The notes: a model not told the origin generated them from the letters alone. A stretch of 64,000 nt of DNA from Pseudomonas frederiksbergensis (GCF_003732665.1 NZ_MOBP01000005.1:248001-312000); one strand, 5' to 3'. Shown: positions 8,547-18,939, numbered from the stretch's first letter. Numbers and translations: made by a program.

Positions 8547-10517
8547 ATGATTTTTTTTGACAGTGTACGTAAAAATGAGATATCCCGGCCCAATCAAAAG
8601 CGCTTTGACCCAGAACTATGGATAGTAGATCCTGGTTCATCAGAAGACGAACGCACGAAAAATCTGAAATTATCAGGACTTTGGTTCAGTGAGGCGTTCA
8701 GCAAAATTCGTGGCCAGCTCGGTTTTGCCTCTGATAAATCGATCAGTAGGAGCGATAAGCTACTTGGCCTCGTGACGCATGCAAACTTGAACGCGATGAT
8801 GTATCAGGGCGCAGTTGAAGAGCTGAGCAGCAATACGGAAAATTTATCTGACGAAGACGCGAGCAAAAAAATAATCGCTCCCGAGCTATTTGACAATCAA
8901 GGTGTCGCTCACTCGATTGATGAAGTTGCTCAAATTGATATCGATGCTCTTCATCTGCCGATACAAGTGGTGTTGAGTGATCGTCACATAAAAACCTCCC
9001 TTGACGAGCGAGCAATTGATCTAGTTCGGATTGCGCAAGATTATAGGCTCGGCTCATTTTACAAGTTATTGGAGGAGCATTGGGAGGACTGCCTCTGGAA
9101 TGACTACCAAGTCGACTTCAGTAAGGGTGTCACTTTTTTTCCCGGAGACGAGTTTTTTGCGAGATGGAAGGTTGTCACTCAATACCGTAGAAACGTTCTG
9201 ACGCATGCAATGAGCGTTAATCGGCTTATGTCTTTTCATCGTTTATATGAAAAGATGAGTCATCAGGAGCTCGGTATCCCTAGGCCGATCCAGGCCGAGG
9301 TAGTTGAAAATTCTACCATCCGCTATACCTTGGCTCCCGAGGGTGTTGTAGATGTTGCTTCAGCAGCCATGTATATGATTCTCGGTGAGGCGTTGGAGCC
9401 TTACTATGAACAATATATGTCATTCCGTTCGCCATCGATGGGTGGAGGTATTTTGGATATCATCCGTTGCTGGGCCGTGTTGTACAGCTTGGCACGGATG
9501 TTAATGCAATCGCCAATGACTGACTCTGATGCTGAAAGCGCCAACCAGATACTAGTAAGTGTTTGCGCTCGGGTCGTTGATAAAATAGCTTTAGTTTTGG
9601 CTGTAAGCGAGTCACTAAATGTATCTGTAAAATTTGCGGGTGATCTTGTCGATTTTTTTGTATTTGATCACGAAAAAAGTGATCAGGAAAAGAATGAGCT
9701 GTGGACTCAGCCTTTACTGAGTCTAGATAACGAAAAATTGCTTGTGCTATATACACCTCTTCTATGGGGTACAACTCAGCGGAATGTAAATATTTGGCTA
9801 AGACAAATTGGGGTTAACCTGGATGTTAGAGGCTACTCATTTGAGAAGTATCTCAGAAGTTTAATAGAACGGCAAATTGAGAACTCGCCTTTGAAATCAT
9901 CCGTCAAGTTTTGTAACGGAAATTTCAAGTTTAATTTGCCTGGTGGCGCTGACCTGAAGTATGAAGAAATTGATTTTGTCCTCCTGCTTGGTGGCATATT
10001 GCTAGTTGGTGAAATCAAATGTTTTTTACAACCTTCGGACACGTTTGATACTTTCAAACACAGAGAAAAGGTGATTGGGGCGTGTACTCAGTTGCAGAGG
10101 AAAGTAAAGAATATTTACCGCTATGAGTCTACATTTCGCGAGCAGTGTAAAACTAAGGGGATTACGTTGCCCTCGAATTTAAAAATACAGCCTTTGGTAT
10201 TGCTTAATGGTCCTGCACACTGTGGGATACCATATGGAGATACACCAATTGTGGATATCAATATACTAGCGACGTTTCTCGCTGGTATTGTAAGGCAGCA
10301 GATAACTTCTACGATTAAAGATGGAGTGGTTTCTGAAAAAATACTTTATCTCTACGGTGGGATAGATGAGGCGGAAATGCGCCTTCGCCAGTATCTTATG
10401 AATCCGCCCCAAATCAACTACATCAATGATGCAGTTATTAGAAAAGACGCTACCAGGGCAAATATTCTTGAGTCCATTGAAGATGTTTGCTATAGGTATT
10501 TCTATGTAGATCTTTGA
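8547..10517 (+). CDS. Large uncharacterised protein with PD-(D/E)xK-like C-terminal domain
   Basis: 656 residues. The N-terminal 430 residues are mostly helical and I recognise no family. Around residues 440-510 there is a restriction-endonuclease-like core: FEKYLRSLIE, then EEIDFVLLLGGILLVGEIKC (D...ExK, strands either side), then a helix with QLQRKV. That suggests metal-dependent DNA or RNA cleavage. No helicase or ATPase motif was found. Codon use is AT-rich compared with the flanks, consistent with transfer. It is isolated by 178 bp from CBASS and converges on the helicase gene, so it may be a single-gene defence system. Confidence 0.55.
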   Translation: MIFFDSVRKNEISRPNQKRFDPELWIVDPGSSEDERTKNLKLSGLWFSEAFSKIRGQLGFASDKSISRSDKLLGLVTHANLNAMMYQGAVEELSSNTENLSDEDASKKIIAPELFDNQGVAHSIDEVAQIDIDALHLPIQVVLSDRHIKTSLDERAIDLVRIAQDYRLGSFYKLLEEHWEDCLWNDYQVDFSKGVTFFPGDEFFARWKVVTQYRRNVLTHAMSVNRLMSFHRLYEKMSHQELGIPRPIQAEVVENSTIRYTLAPEGVVDVASAAMYMILGEALEPYYEQYMSFRSPSMGGGILDIIRCWAVLYSLARMLMQSPMTDSDAESANQILVSVCARVVDKIALVLAVSESLNVSVKFAGDLVDFFVFDHEKSDQEKNELWTQPLLSLDNEKLLVLYTPLLWGTTQRNVNIWLRQIGVNLDVRGYSFEKYLRSLIERQIENSPLKSSVKFCNGNFKFNLPGGADLKYEEIDFVLLLGGILLVGEIKCFLQPSDTFDTFKHREKVIGACTQLQRKVKNIYRYESTFREQCKTKGITLPSNLKIQPLVLLNGPAHCGIPYGDTPIVDINILATFLAGIVRQQITSTIKDGVVSEKILYLYGGIDEAEMRLRQYLMNPPQINYINDAVIRKDATRANILESIEDVCYRYFYVDL

Positions 10518-10547
10518 TGATACCTAACAAGCAAGCGAAGTCGTGAG

Positions 10548-12260
10548 TCACAGGAAAGGGCAGGGATCACGTTTCGGCGTCAAAACAGTGGTTCGGCGTA
10601 TCGCCCGTGTTACGCCCACCCGCAGAGCTAAAAGGTCTTGAGAACAGGTCTTTGGATCCTGCGAGGCTTTGGCAATGCGTTGGTACAGGCCGTCGTAGAT
10701 GATGACCTCGTCGAACTCCTTCCCCTTAGACTTATGAATCGTCATGAGATGGATGCCGCGCCAGTCCTTTTGAGCTGCAGCAAAATGCTCCTGCATCAAG
10801 GCACTGCGAACCGCCTCTTCAGCGCCCGTGTACCCACCCTGGACACGCCACAGGGCACCCAAGTTTGTTCGCAGCACCGAGCCACGATGAAAAAGTCGTA
10901 GGTAGCGGGCATCCGTTGCTACTTGCCTCAAGGCTTCTGCTGTGGACGATTCCAACCAGCCGCGCAGCTGTAACCAGTCCTCCGAAGGGTCGCCTGATAG
11001 TTGCAGCTCTTGCCGCAACTCTGAGATGCGTTGAACCTCACTAACAATCAACTGGCGCTTGGTACCGCGGATCTTTCCCGAGGAGAGGAAGCCGGTAAGA
11101 GCGCCCGCCAGGTCGAGTTCGGTCTGTGGAGTAGGCTTGCCTCCTCGACGCCCACGAATGTGCGTGTGAAGTGCGGCGAGCATGCGGCTCGCCATATCGC
11201 CAGCCTTGCCTCCCTCCAGCAGAGTGGCGATAACGCCAGCGGCTAGAGCCGGCGGTTCAGCATCCATTGCAACATCGTGATGAAGCTCTGGCAGACCGTC
11301 AGCTGAGGAAGAAAGGTAGTCGGAAAATTCGAGCATTAGCCGCTTGGATGGCACCAGGACCGCGATCGATTTGCCTGGTACTTTCTTGAGTCGATCCAGC
11401 GCCGAGTACACAGCGGCCTTAGCGCTAAAGTGCAGACTCTTTCCATACATAAAGCCGTAACGCACGATTTTGACCTGCTGATAGTTTTTGCCCTTGTTTG
11501 CGCCAGTGAGAAGGTCATTTCCATAGTTCGCGATATCGGTGCCGCTGCTGCGATGGTTCTCACCAGCGAAATCGAATTGGACAGCGCCAAAAATTTCCAG
11601 AAAATCACCCAAGCGCCTGGGATCAGCACCTCGAAACTCATAGATCCTCTGTTCTGGGTCGGCCAGCGCAGTGAGGCGACTACGTTTCCCAAGCTGCTTG
11701 ATTAGCGCCCACTCATCACTGTTAGTGTCCTGGAACTCGTCGAAGATGATGATGGGATAAGTGTCAGAGAAGATAGCGCCCAGCCGATTACTCCGACTAA
11801 GCAGTTCGCTGGCTAAGCTTGCGAACAGGTCGAAATGCAAACGGCCCTCCTGCACGAAAAGACGCCGCTTCTCAGCTTCGTGGTGGGCTTTATCGATGTC
11901 AGTCAAATGCGCTGCTGCTTCGGGGGGCGGCAGAAGCTGCAAGGTCGGCCTACCATTCAACAAATAGGCATGGCTCCGTAGAATGCTCCATGCGAAGCCG
12001 TGGTACGTGCTGACCTCCAGCTGTTTCAGATCCTCACGCGAAATTAGCTCAGAGGCCTTTTCGATGATGCGCGCTACGGTAGGCCTGGCGAAGCTCAAGA
12101 AGAGTATCTTCTGGCCGGGCTTGAGTATTCCTGAGCGAATCTCATCACGAGCTTTTACCAACGCGACGTGCGTTTTGCCTGCGCCAGGGCCGCCCAGCGC
12201 GAGGGCATGTCCAGTGCAAGCTAGGAAATATCGCTTCTGATCGCTCCACGCTGCGATCAT
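10548..12260 (-). CDS. UvrD/Rep-like helicase partner of OLD nuclease (GajB-like)
   Basis: Superfamily 1 helicase of 570 residues. Walker A is LGGPGAGKTHVAL near residues 22-34; Walker B/DExx is IIFDEFQDTNSDEW; motif III is LTALADPEQRIYEFRGA; the C-terminal motifs include HLMTIHKSKGKEFDEVII and LRVGVTRAIRRTTVL. The start codon overlaps the stop of the upstream OLD gene by 4 bp (ATGA). Class 2 OLD nucleases, including Gabija GajA, are defined by such a helicase directly downstream. It is intact although its partner is interrupted, so the coupled start may be poorly translated. Confidence 0.85.
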   Translation of the reverse strand: MIAAWSDQKRYFLACTGHALALGGPGAGKTHVALVKARDEIRSGILKPGQKILFLSFARPTVARIIEKASELISREDLKQLEVSTYHGFAWSILRSHAYLLNGRPTLQLLPPPEAAAHLTDIDKAHHEAEKRRLFVQEGRLHFDLFASLASELLSRSNRLGAIFSDTYPIIIFDEFQDTNSDEWALIKQLGKRSRLTALADPEQRIYEFRGADPRRLGDFLEIFGAVQFDFAGENHRSSGTDIANYGNDLLTGANKGKNYQQVKIVRYGFMYGKSLHFSAKAAVYSALDRLKKVPGKSIAVLVPSKRLMLEFSDYLSSSADGLPELHHDVAMDAEPPALAAGVIATLLEGGKAGDMASRMLAALHTHIRGRRGGKPTPQTELDLAGALTGFLSSGKIRGTKRQLIVSEVQRISELRQELQLSGDPSEDWLQLRGWLESSTAEALRQVATDARYLRLFHRGSVLRTNLGALWRVQGGYTGAEEAVRSALMQEHFAAAQKDWRGIHLMTIHKSKGKEFDEVIIYDGLYQRIAKASQDPKTCSQDLLALRVGVTRAIRRTTVLTPKRDPCPFL

Positions 12261-14158
12261 GTCAGTGGCTTGGGCGGGTAAGGTTGAAACTTCCTATAGG
12301 CTGCAACCAATGGCGCCGGATCGGCTGCAGCTATGGGCACTTCAGGAAGAAGGAAGACGCCGATTGCCTGGGGAGGAAGTGCTGGCAGCGGCGTAGGAAG
12401 AGGTGGTGGTGACGGTGGTTCAATGATGTTCTTGATGGCCGCCAACGTGGTTCTCACGTATTCAGGCATGTCGTTAGCGGTTAAGCAGGAGGTGAGCAGG
12501 TCGCCGGCGTCCCCACCACCCTTAGCCCAACTGAAATAGCTAGACAGAGCCACCTGTAGATTCGCTAATGTCATTGCGGCTGTTGGCGTCCATGGCGCGA
12601 GATGCTGCGGCCAATCGCCAGCAGCAACTACAACAGCGGCATAGCTTCGGAGTGCGGCCTCCGATGCCCCCTGCAGAACCAGGTCTTCGAAGCCTGTGCT
12701 CGCAGACTCATAAGGGTAATCGACTCAGGCCTTGATGGCTGCGAGTGCCTCCGGAGACTGCTTGTCGAACACAGCGAACACGACCTTGCCGAGTGATCGG
12801 AGGAATTCACCCAGCGGGGCGACATTGGTCTCGCCGCGAGCGTCGACAATGGCTACACCGAGGTTTTCGAGCGATTTGAATCGTGTAGGATCCAGCTCTC
12901 CAAGCCGGCGGGCCGCGGCTGGTAGTGCGTCGAACTCCGTACGCCCCTCAAGCACAAGTACGTAGCGGGCCAGTAGGGCTTCGCAGAATCGAGTTCTAAA
13001 TTCGGTGCGATAAGCCTTAGGCTTGACTGCTGGTGGGTATGTAGCAGGGATTCCGGTCATAACACCGGCCGTTCGCTTGAGAACCACTACCTGGGCAGGC
13101 TCGAACTCCTCCAGCACGTAAGGTGAGTGAGAGGTGAAGATGGCCTGTGCCGACTTCTGGCGCAGCGAATTGATGATTCGTTTCTGCGTGTGCGGCGGAA
13201 GTGCTATCTCTGGCTCTTCCATCGCGAAGATCACGCTTTGCTTGAGTTCGGCAATGATGGACAGCAGAGCCAATACCAGCGTGTTAATCGTGCCAGTGCC
13301 TTGATGCTGATATGGGGCGGAGTAGATGGTGCCATCCGACCTCTTCGCTCCAGTGCCCATGAAGACAGTCAGGGTTCGGCGGAGCATGTCGCGGGTGAGG
13401 TCCGAAACCCGCATGTGGGGTTGCTCTGCCCAGTCGGATGGAACGTAGTGCCGTACTGCATCCTGGACTGCGAGAAGCAACTCGCCGATGTCCTCGGTCT
13501 CTCCAACCGGCAGTGCCCTCAACTGGTCGAGCAGGTCTTCCCACATTGTCAGTCGTGTCTCCTTCAGCCGAAGGATCACGTCCAACAAAGAGCCTCGCTC
13601 CAGGCTGAGTGCGCGAGCGCCGGTTCGCAGCGTACGCAGATAAAGAAAACCGCATTTTCGCTTGTCGGGCGCAGAGAAGCGCAAGTAGGAGCCATCCGGC
13701 ATCTCGGGAGTTGCGTAGTAAGTATCTCCAGCAAAGTCATCCTCTTCTACGTCATACCAGCCGTTGAAGAAGACGCGCAATGCCGCACTAACATGTGGGG
13801 CGTCTGTTCCCTCTGGAGGTGCCCCTACAAGCAATGTCTTAGCCAGCGAGTCCCACCATTCGATGTGGTCGCGGAAATGTCGCTGCTGCTCATCGGAAAG
13901 ATCAGCGACGATGACCTCGACCTGAATCGGGACCACCTCATTCTTGGCTGGGTCTACATATGTACCGGCATAAAAATCGTGCTCGTCAATTACAGGACGG
14001 CGACTCAGGCGCTCTGGGCCAAGTACCAGATCCACCGCTTCCAGCAAAGTGGACTTACCAGCATTGTTGTCACCGATAAAAGCGGTGTGTCCATTGAGGT
14101 GGACCTCTCCGTAGGCGATGCCTCTAAAGTTCCGGACGCGAACACGCACAAGATGCAC
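12257..14158 (-). pseudogene. Class 2 OLD-family ATPase/nuclease (GajA-like), interrupted by in-frame TGA
   Basis: The frame starts at 14158 with an ABC-type ATPase: RNFRGIAYGEVHL, Walker A GDNNAGKST at residues 29-37, and Walker B FAMEEPEIALPPH. The TOPRIM nuclease follows (LVLEGRTEFDALP, VAIVDARGETN, VFAVFDKQ). A TGA at 12725-12727, codon 478, stops translation. The same frame then continues without shift for 155 codons (DYPYESASTGFEDLVLQGA and on), which is family-like and ends at 12257 in a 4-bp overlap with the helicase start. One nonsense change therefore separates a 477-residue truncated product from a ~633-residue full protein. The TOPRIM DxD appears as DxQ. The system would resemble Gabija, sensing nucleotide loss and nicking DNA. 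Confidence 0.8.
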
Positions 14159-14283
14159 TTCGACCCTCCTTATCTAGCGGTAATCAAGATCCCAGCTCTA
14201 GTGCCATGGTAGGTGGGATTCGAATGTATCGCTACTAAAGGGCTCGGTCGGGCCGAGTCCCGCACTGCGCGCGCGCAACCAAG

Positions 14284-14346
14284 GGCCGCTATTGGCCGAC
14301 GGCTGCCCGTCACGACAGACAGAAAATCGACCAGAAGTAGTCCTCA
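14284..14346. repeat. Island palindromic repeat, copy 1
   Basis: Degenerate palindrome containing GGCCGCTATTGGCCGACGG, a CGTCACGACAG centre and CGACCAGAAG. The ideal form appears to be a GACCGCTT..GGCC unit, a TGCC-GTCGCGA-GGCA centre and a mirrored right half. Related copies lie at 18877, 20664, 21464, 22207, 23025 and 25927. This copy lies between divergent genes. Confidence 0.5.
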
Positions 14347-14437
14347 GCGGTCAGCATCAAGCTTCACGCTTCAACTTGCGAAGACATTAGCGAGCATAAT
14401 GAACCGTTCCCGCCAAGACCAAAGTGTGAGTGACATC

Positions 14438-14626
14438 ATGATCGAAGCCCAACGCTGGACAGTGAAATGCCAAGATCCTGCGGATGGAAGTGGCGACGTC
14501 GTCATTGATTTGCCGCCTGAGCTACTCGTCAGTTTAGGACTGAGCATCGGTGACATGTTGACGATTGAAGTGATCGACGGCGCGATAGTTCTGACACCGA
14601 AATCGAGCGACTCAGCTACACCCTGA
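14438..14626 (+). CDS. AbrB/MazE-like small DNA-binding protein
   Basis: 62 residues beginning at the ATG at 14438 (MIEAQRWTVKCQ). The segment DVVIDLPPELLVSLGLSIGDMLTIEVIDGAIVLTP has the swapped-hairpin AbrB/SpoVT/MazE pattern (I-LP-ELL--LGL--GD-L-IE). The frame is open upstream to 14213, but the extra residues are low-complexity and arginine-rich and not part of the family. Such proteins act as transition regulators or antitoxins. No toxin gene is visible directly downstream, where IS material begins, so a partner may have been lost. Confidence 0.7.
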   Translation: MIEAQRWTVKCQDPADGSGDVVIDLPPELLVSLGLSIGDMLTIEVIDGAIVLTPKSSDSATP

Positions 14627-14730
14627 GTCGGACCCGTGCGCTCCACCTAATCATCAATTGGGCTTAAGTGAACGGCACATCTTAGCGGCGGTGATTGGGC
14701 ATTTGCCGCCCCAGACCGTCAGCTTTGGGT

Positions 14731-15747
14731 CCAGGCTGTGTGAAAACGCACTGAACACATCGAAAGTTGAGAACTACGGGCGTTGTCTGCGAAACCAGCA
14801 GACGGAAGCGCGAATTGCCCTAGTCAGCTACATAGACGTTCGTAATGCCGTTTGGACCGCGTCAGCGGCCCAAACGCCTACTAACGGGCGAGCCAAGCGG
14901 CTGGATTCACGCCCTGATCGCCTCAAGCAGTCCTGCGATGCCGAAGATGCTCATCATTCGTTTGAGGTTGTAGGCGAGCACATGAAGGCTTATCTCAGTA
15001 CTTACCCGCGGTAGTGTTTTGGTCAGGAAGTGGGTGGCTCCCATCCAATATTTGAGCGTTCCAAAAGGATGCTCAACAGTCTGGCGGCGAACCTTCATCT
15101 TCCCCGGGTCATGCTCCAATCGAACCTGCATCGCATCAACTACCGCTTCATGTTCCCAGCGCTTAACCCGACGTTCCTTACCCGTCGTGCATTGCTTTTG
15201 CATTGAGCAGGACTGGCAGCCCAAGAAGTAATAACAATGCAATAACATGCCGTCTTCCGTCGACGAATGTCGCCTGGTTAGTAACTGCCCCGCAGGGCAT
15301 CGATACTCGTCCGACGCCGCAAGATAGATGAAATCCTGCTTGCCGAATCTGCCTTCCGCTTTGCTGCCAGATGTGAGGGGTTTCGGTACGAAGGTAGTGA
15401 TGCCTGCTTGCTCGCAAGCAAGGATTTCCAGACCTTTGTAATAGCCTCGATCAGCCACCACCGTTAGCGATTCAGCTCCAATTTCTTCACGCGCTTGGTT
15501 CGCCATATTGCTCAGATGCCCGCGATCATTGCCAATGTTGGTCACCTCATGGGCAATGATCAAATGGTGTTTGTCATCGACAGCGGTTTGCACGTTGTAG
15601 CCAACCGTCCCGGTGCCTCGACCGCTCGTGGCCATTGAGCGTGCATCTGGGTCTGTGAGGGAAATCTGCTGGTCTGGACTTTCGTGGAGCTGTGCCTCGA
15701 CTTCCTTGAGTTTCTGCATCTGCTTTTTCAGTGTTTCTATCTTTTCT
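14731..15747 (-). mobile_element. IS1182-family insertion sequence remnant
   Basis: Contains the C-terminal part of the transposase (14907-15719) and an end near GGCTGTGTGAAAACG at about 14731. The 5' part of the element ends exactly at the left terminus of the IS21 copy at 15748 and does not reappear beyond 17386. The IS21 event therefore went with a deletion, or the fragment was already truncated. Confidence 0.6.
14907..15719 (-). pseudogene. IS1182-family transposase, C-terminal part
   Basis: The last 270 residues of a DDE transposase of roughly 450-500 residues. It shows TDPDARSMAT, GYNVQTAVDDKHHLI, the second catalytic region VADRGYYKGLEI, the cysteine-rich YRCPAGQ...C..C insertion, and the final VEHPFGTLKYWMG with the catalytic E. 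The N-terminal region with the first aspartate is absent. It cannot support transposition. Confidence 0.85.
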
Positions 15748-15853
15748 TGTTGCCGCTGACCGAAAACTGACCCAGTAAAGGCTGTTCTGCCGACTGAAAA
15801 CTGACCCAGGTGTTCAACTGCTTCTGCTCACTTTTCGAGCAGGAGAACACAGG

Positions 15854-16420
15854 GTGATCAGCATGGAAATGTTGGGAAAAATCCGGCGGATGTACTTCCG
15901 CGACAAACTCTCGCTGCACCAGATAGCCAAGCGTACCGGGCTGTCGAGAAACACCATCCGAAAATGGGTCAGAGCGCCCGAAGCTACTCAACCGGCGTAC
16001 CAGCGGTGCGCAGCCTTCAACAAACTCAGTCCGTTTCACCAGGCGCTGGAGCAGGCGCTTAAGGCCGATTCGTTCCGGGCAAAGCACAACCGCAGGAGCG
16101 CCAAAGCACTCTTCGAGCAGATCAAAGCCCAGGGTTACGACGGCGGCTACAGCCAGCTCACCGCCTTCATCCGCGCGTGGCGCGGCGAGCAAGGCAAGTC
16201 TTTACGGGCCTTCGTACCGCTGACCTTTACACTTGGCGAGGCTTTTCAATTCGACTGGAGCGAAGAAGGACTGCTGATCGGCGGCCTGTTCCGACGCATC
16301 CAGGTCTCCCACATGAAGCTGTGCGCCAGTCGCGCGTTCTGGTTGGTTGCGTATCCCAGCCAAGGCCACGAGATGCTGTTCGATGCCCATACCACCGATG
16401 AGGAGACTCGCAATGCGTGA
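15854..16420 (+). pseudogene. istA: IS21 transposase IstA, internal deletion
   Basis: 188 residues where about 500 are expected. The helix-turn-helix (LHQIAKRTGLSRNTIRKWV) and the first catalytic aspartate region (EAFQFDWSEEG) are present. The frame then jumps after HEMLFDAHT to DEETRNA and a stop that overlaps the istB start, as in a normal istA-istB junction. The remaining catalytic D and E are lost, so the protein should be inactive. GTG at 15854 follows AGGAGAACACAGG. Confidence 0.8.
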
Positions 16421-17228
16421 TCTTAAGGCGGAACTCAAAGAACTGCGTCTGCATGGCATGGCCAGCGCCTGGGAAGAACTGGCCTCGCAAGGCGAAGCCT
16501 CAACGACCTCGTCGAAATGGCTGCTTGAGTATCTGCTTCAACAAGAACATGCGGATCGAGCGGTGCGCTCAGTGAACCACCAGATGAACATGGCCAAACT
16601 GCCCATGCATCGTGATTTGGCAGGCTTCGACTTCAGCGCTTCTAGCGCAGACGCCCGTCTGGTCAGGGATCTGTCCAGCCTGGAGTTCACCGATACCGCG
16701 CAGAATGTGGTGTTCATCGGCGGGCCTGGAACCGGCAAAACACACCTGGCCACCGCCCTGGCCGTGTCCGGGATTACAACGCATCACAAACGCGTGCGCT
16801 TCTACTCCACGGTGGATCTGGTCAATTTGCTGGAGCGCGAAAAGTACGAGGGTAAGGCAGGTCGAATCGCTCAAGGGCTGCTACGGACAGACCTGGTGAT
16901 ACTCGATGAGCTGGGGTATTTGCCCTTCAGCCAGAGCGGCGGCGCGCTGTTATTTCACCTGCTGTCCAAGCTGTACGAACACACCAGCGTAGTGATCACC
17001 ACCAACCTCAGCTTCTCGGAATGGTCGAGTGTGTTCGGTGACGCCAAGATGACCACGGCGTTGCTGGATCGGTTGACACACCATTGCCACATAGTCGAAA
17101 CGGGCAACGAGTCCTACCGCCTGCAACACAGCAGCCTGGTCGCGCAGACAAAGATCAAATCACGTGAACGAAAGCGCAAGGACGAAGATGGTATCGAGGA
17201 CGATGAACCGTTTTGTTCTGCTTCATAA
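16413..17228 (+). CDS. istB: IS21 transposition helper ATPase IstB
   Basis: Full-length 271-residue DnaC-like AAA+ ATPase. Walker A is [11 protein letters not shown] near residues 104-114; Walker B is [11 protein letters not shown]; sensor 1 is [12 protein letters not shown]. The start at 16413 overlaps istA by 8 bp, the usual arrangement. IstB assembles with IstA on DNA to choose and remodel target sites. With istA deleted it can only help a copy elsewhere in the genome. Confidence 0.9.
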   Translation: MRDLKAELKELRLHGMASAWEELASQGEASTTSSKWLLEYLLQQEHADRAVRSVNHQMNMAKLPMHRDLAGFDFSASSADARLVRDLSSLEFTDTAQNVVFIGGPGTGKTHLATALAVSGITTHHKRVRFYSTVDLVNLLEREKYEGKAGRIAQGLLRTDLVILDELGYLPFSQSGGALLFHLLSKLYEHTSVVITTNLSFSEWSSVFGDAKMTTALLDRLTHHCHIVETGNESYRLQHSSLVAQTKIKSRERKRKDEDGIEDDEPFCSAS

Positions 17229-17642
17229 ACACCCTGCCGCATGCCTTTATGCGGTGGGGCTTGATGACCGTTCAACCGGGACACTGCTGCTAAGCTTATT
17301 CACAATTGCTGGGACAAAAAAACAGCAATCCGCCCTGGGTCAATTTTCAATCGGCAGGGTGGGTCAGTTTTCAATCAGCGCCGACAAGTTGGTCGCTGGT
17401 TGTCATGGCTGGCTGCTTCACGGCGGTTAACGAACGCCACGCACCGTGACTGATCCACTTATACTCACTCAGCGTGGAGGACAAGCCGTTCACGAAGCAT
17501 CGCAGTCGACCCAAATCAACCGTTGGTCCAAGGTAAAATTCAACCAGTTGCTGACATTCGATCCTTCGCCGGTTCAATGGCAGTTGTTGAGATAAACTTG
17601 CTGTCCACACCAACTGTCCTAGCTGAGTACCAAGCTGATCGT

Positions 17643-18635
17643 TCAGCTATTCTGCTTCGCGGGTGTAATATCGACCACCCCGCTGCCAAGTTCCCCGTTA
17701 GCAAGTCTACTGATTTGAATTGTGATTTTTGATAAAAACTTACTTTTTGTTGCCATCCAATTCAATAGCGCTATCTTTTCCTCACCGCCGGGAATGTTGT
17801 CATCTCCGGTTTTGTGAGACTTGAGAAGATCCTGAACAACGCCTGCAGCAAAATCTGGAATACTCAGCAGGTCATCTAAGTGGGATTTTCCATCGAATGA
17901 CTTGCCAAACCCAACAAGATCAAATTTATGTTTAGAATACATACCAAGCGTCCGGAGAAATATTTGCTGTGTGTCTGCAAAACCTCTATCTCTGGCGTTT
18001 TCGTTAATAGCATCGTTATCACAATACCAAAGCAGGCGTTGGTTCTCCCTCGTAGTTAGAGCGGCAAACAATGCAATCGAGTGACAAACGCGCAGAACCT
18101 TCTCTCCAGCAGCCCCTTTCCATTTACCCAAACCCATGGTGGAAAGTTCTTTCTCAATGAACGGATGCGCCTCCTTCTTTGAAACACCAAATACTGTGTC
18201 GATCTGCTTGTCGATGGCGATAGTAATAACCGCGCCGTGGATGAAGTTGTCCACTATACGAAGAAACTCCGGCAAGGCCCGGCTCCTTGGTCCATAGCCC
18301 AAGTCTTTGAATGCAAACTCGCTGTAGGGTTTGAGCAAGCCATGTTTTTTTCTTAGCTCTTCAATCTGCTCCATGAACGGACCGACCTTGTTGTAAGCCA
18401 AGATCAGAAACGAATAGGTGTTGAAGTGCGCGCCCGGATGCTCACCACCGAAGTCCGACATCACTGCGATTTTTTCGTCATCAGAAAAATCCGGCAGCTC
18501 CTTGAGCTGACCGACAGCGACAGCAAGCAGTTGTGAAAAGTACGGGTATTCCGCTGTAATAGCTGACAAATCGAAGGGAGCGTTCTTTCTGATCTTTTGT
18601 TTGAGTGGTGCGTCGACGATTTTCGATCTTGCCAT
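17643..18635 (-). CDS. Uncharacterised 330-residue protein, possibly RNase H-like (DUF3800-like)
   Basis: I do not recognise the exact family. After a basic start (MARSKIVDAPLKQKIRK) come VMSDFGGEHPGAHFNTYSFLILAY (acidic residue at the end of a strand), EFAFKDLGYGPRSRALPEFL, AVITIAIDK and LLWYCDNDAINEN. This alternation of strands ending in D with helices resembles the RNase H-fold DUF3800 proteins often found in defence and mobile DNA. No ATPase motif or membrane segment is present. The gene stands alone; just downstream an 80-codon open frame (17371-17613) runs into the IS21 end and may be an interrupted gene. Confidence 0.5.
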   Translation of the reverse strand: MARSKIVDAPLKQKIRKNAPFDLSAITAEYPYFSQLLAVAVGQLKELPDFSDDEKIAVMSDFGGEHPGAHFNTYSFLILAYNKVGPFMEQIEELRKKHGLLKPYSEFAFKDLGYGPRSRALPEFLRIVDNFIHGAVITIAIDKQIDTVFGVSKKEAHPFIEKELSTMGLGKWKGAAGEKVLRVCHSIALFAALTTRENQRLLWYCDNDAINENARDRGFADTQQIFLRTLGMYSKHKFDLVGFGKSFDGKSHLDDLLSIPDFAAGVVQDLLKSHKTGDDNIPGGEEKIALLNWMATKSKFLSKITIQISRLANGELGSGVVDITPAKQNS

Positions 18636-18876
18636 AATGGCAGGCTCCGCCTGAAGATTCTGTGCTCATCTGAGCGAGGCCGGTGAACAGGGCTTTCCTA
18701 TGGAATGCTTTAACTGGACGCAATACCTGCGTCGTATCTGACTGAAGCGAATGACTGCGTTGTCACCGATGACGAGACCGAGATGGTGGCAAAGCCAGCT
18801 TCAGCATGTTGGTGGAGCAGTCGTCTAAGCATCTCCGTGCACGTGAAATGTAACCTTCCTAATCCCATCAGTCGAC

Positions 18877-18939
18877 CGACCGCTTCTGGCCGTTTTCTGC
18901 CCGTCGCGAGAGGCAGAAAGCGACCCATAGCTGCCAGTC
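18877..18939. repeat. Island palindromic repeat, copy 2
   Basis: One of the best copies: GACCGCTTCTGGCCG, TTTCTGCCCGTCGCGAGAGG, then CAGAAAGCGACCCATAGCTG. It occupies most of the otherwise empty gap 18636-18993, in which I see no other feature. Confidence 0.6.

Larger units (their letters stand above)
15748..17386 (+). mobile_element. IS21-family element with internally deleted istA
   Basis: The ends match as inverted repeats: TGTTGCCGCTGACC then GAAAACTGACCCA at 15748, and the complementary form ending at 17386. Each end has a second internal copy of GAAAACTGACCC (15796) or of its complement (17343), as usual for multi-site IS21 termini. The 1.64-kb length is about 0.8 kb short of a full element because istA lacks its central part. 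Confidence 0.8.

Noticed and set aside
12725..12727. TGA in the OLD gene as a selenocysteine codon
   Set aside because: No SECIS-like hairpin was recognised after it and OLD nucleases are not selenoproteins.
13127..14212. Plus-strand frame of 361 codons opposite the OLD gene
   Set aside because: Antisense to recognised ATPase motifs; no family features.
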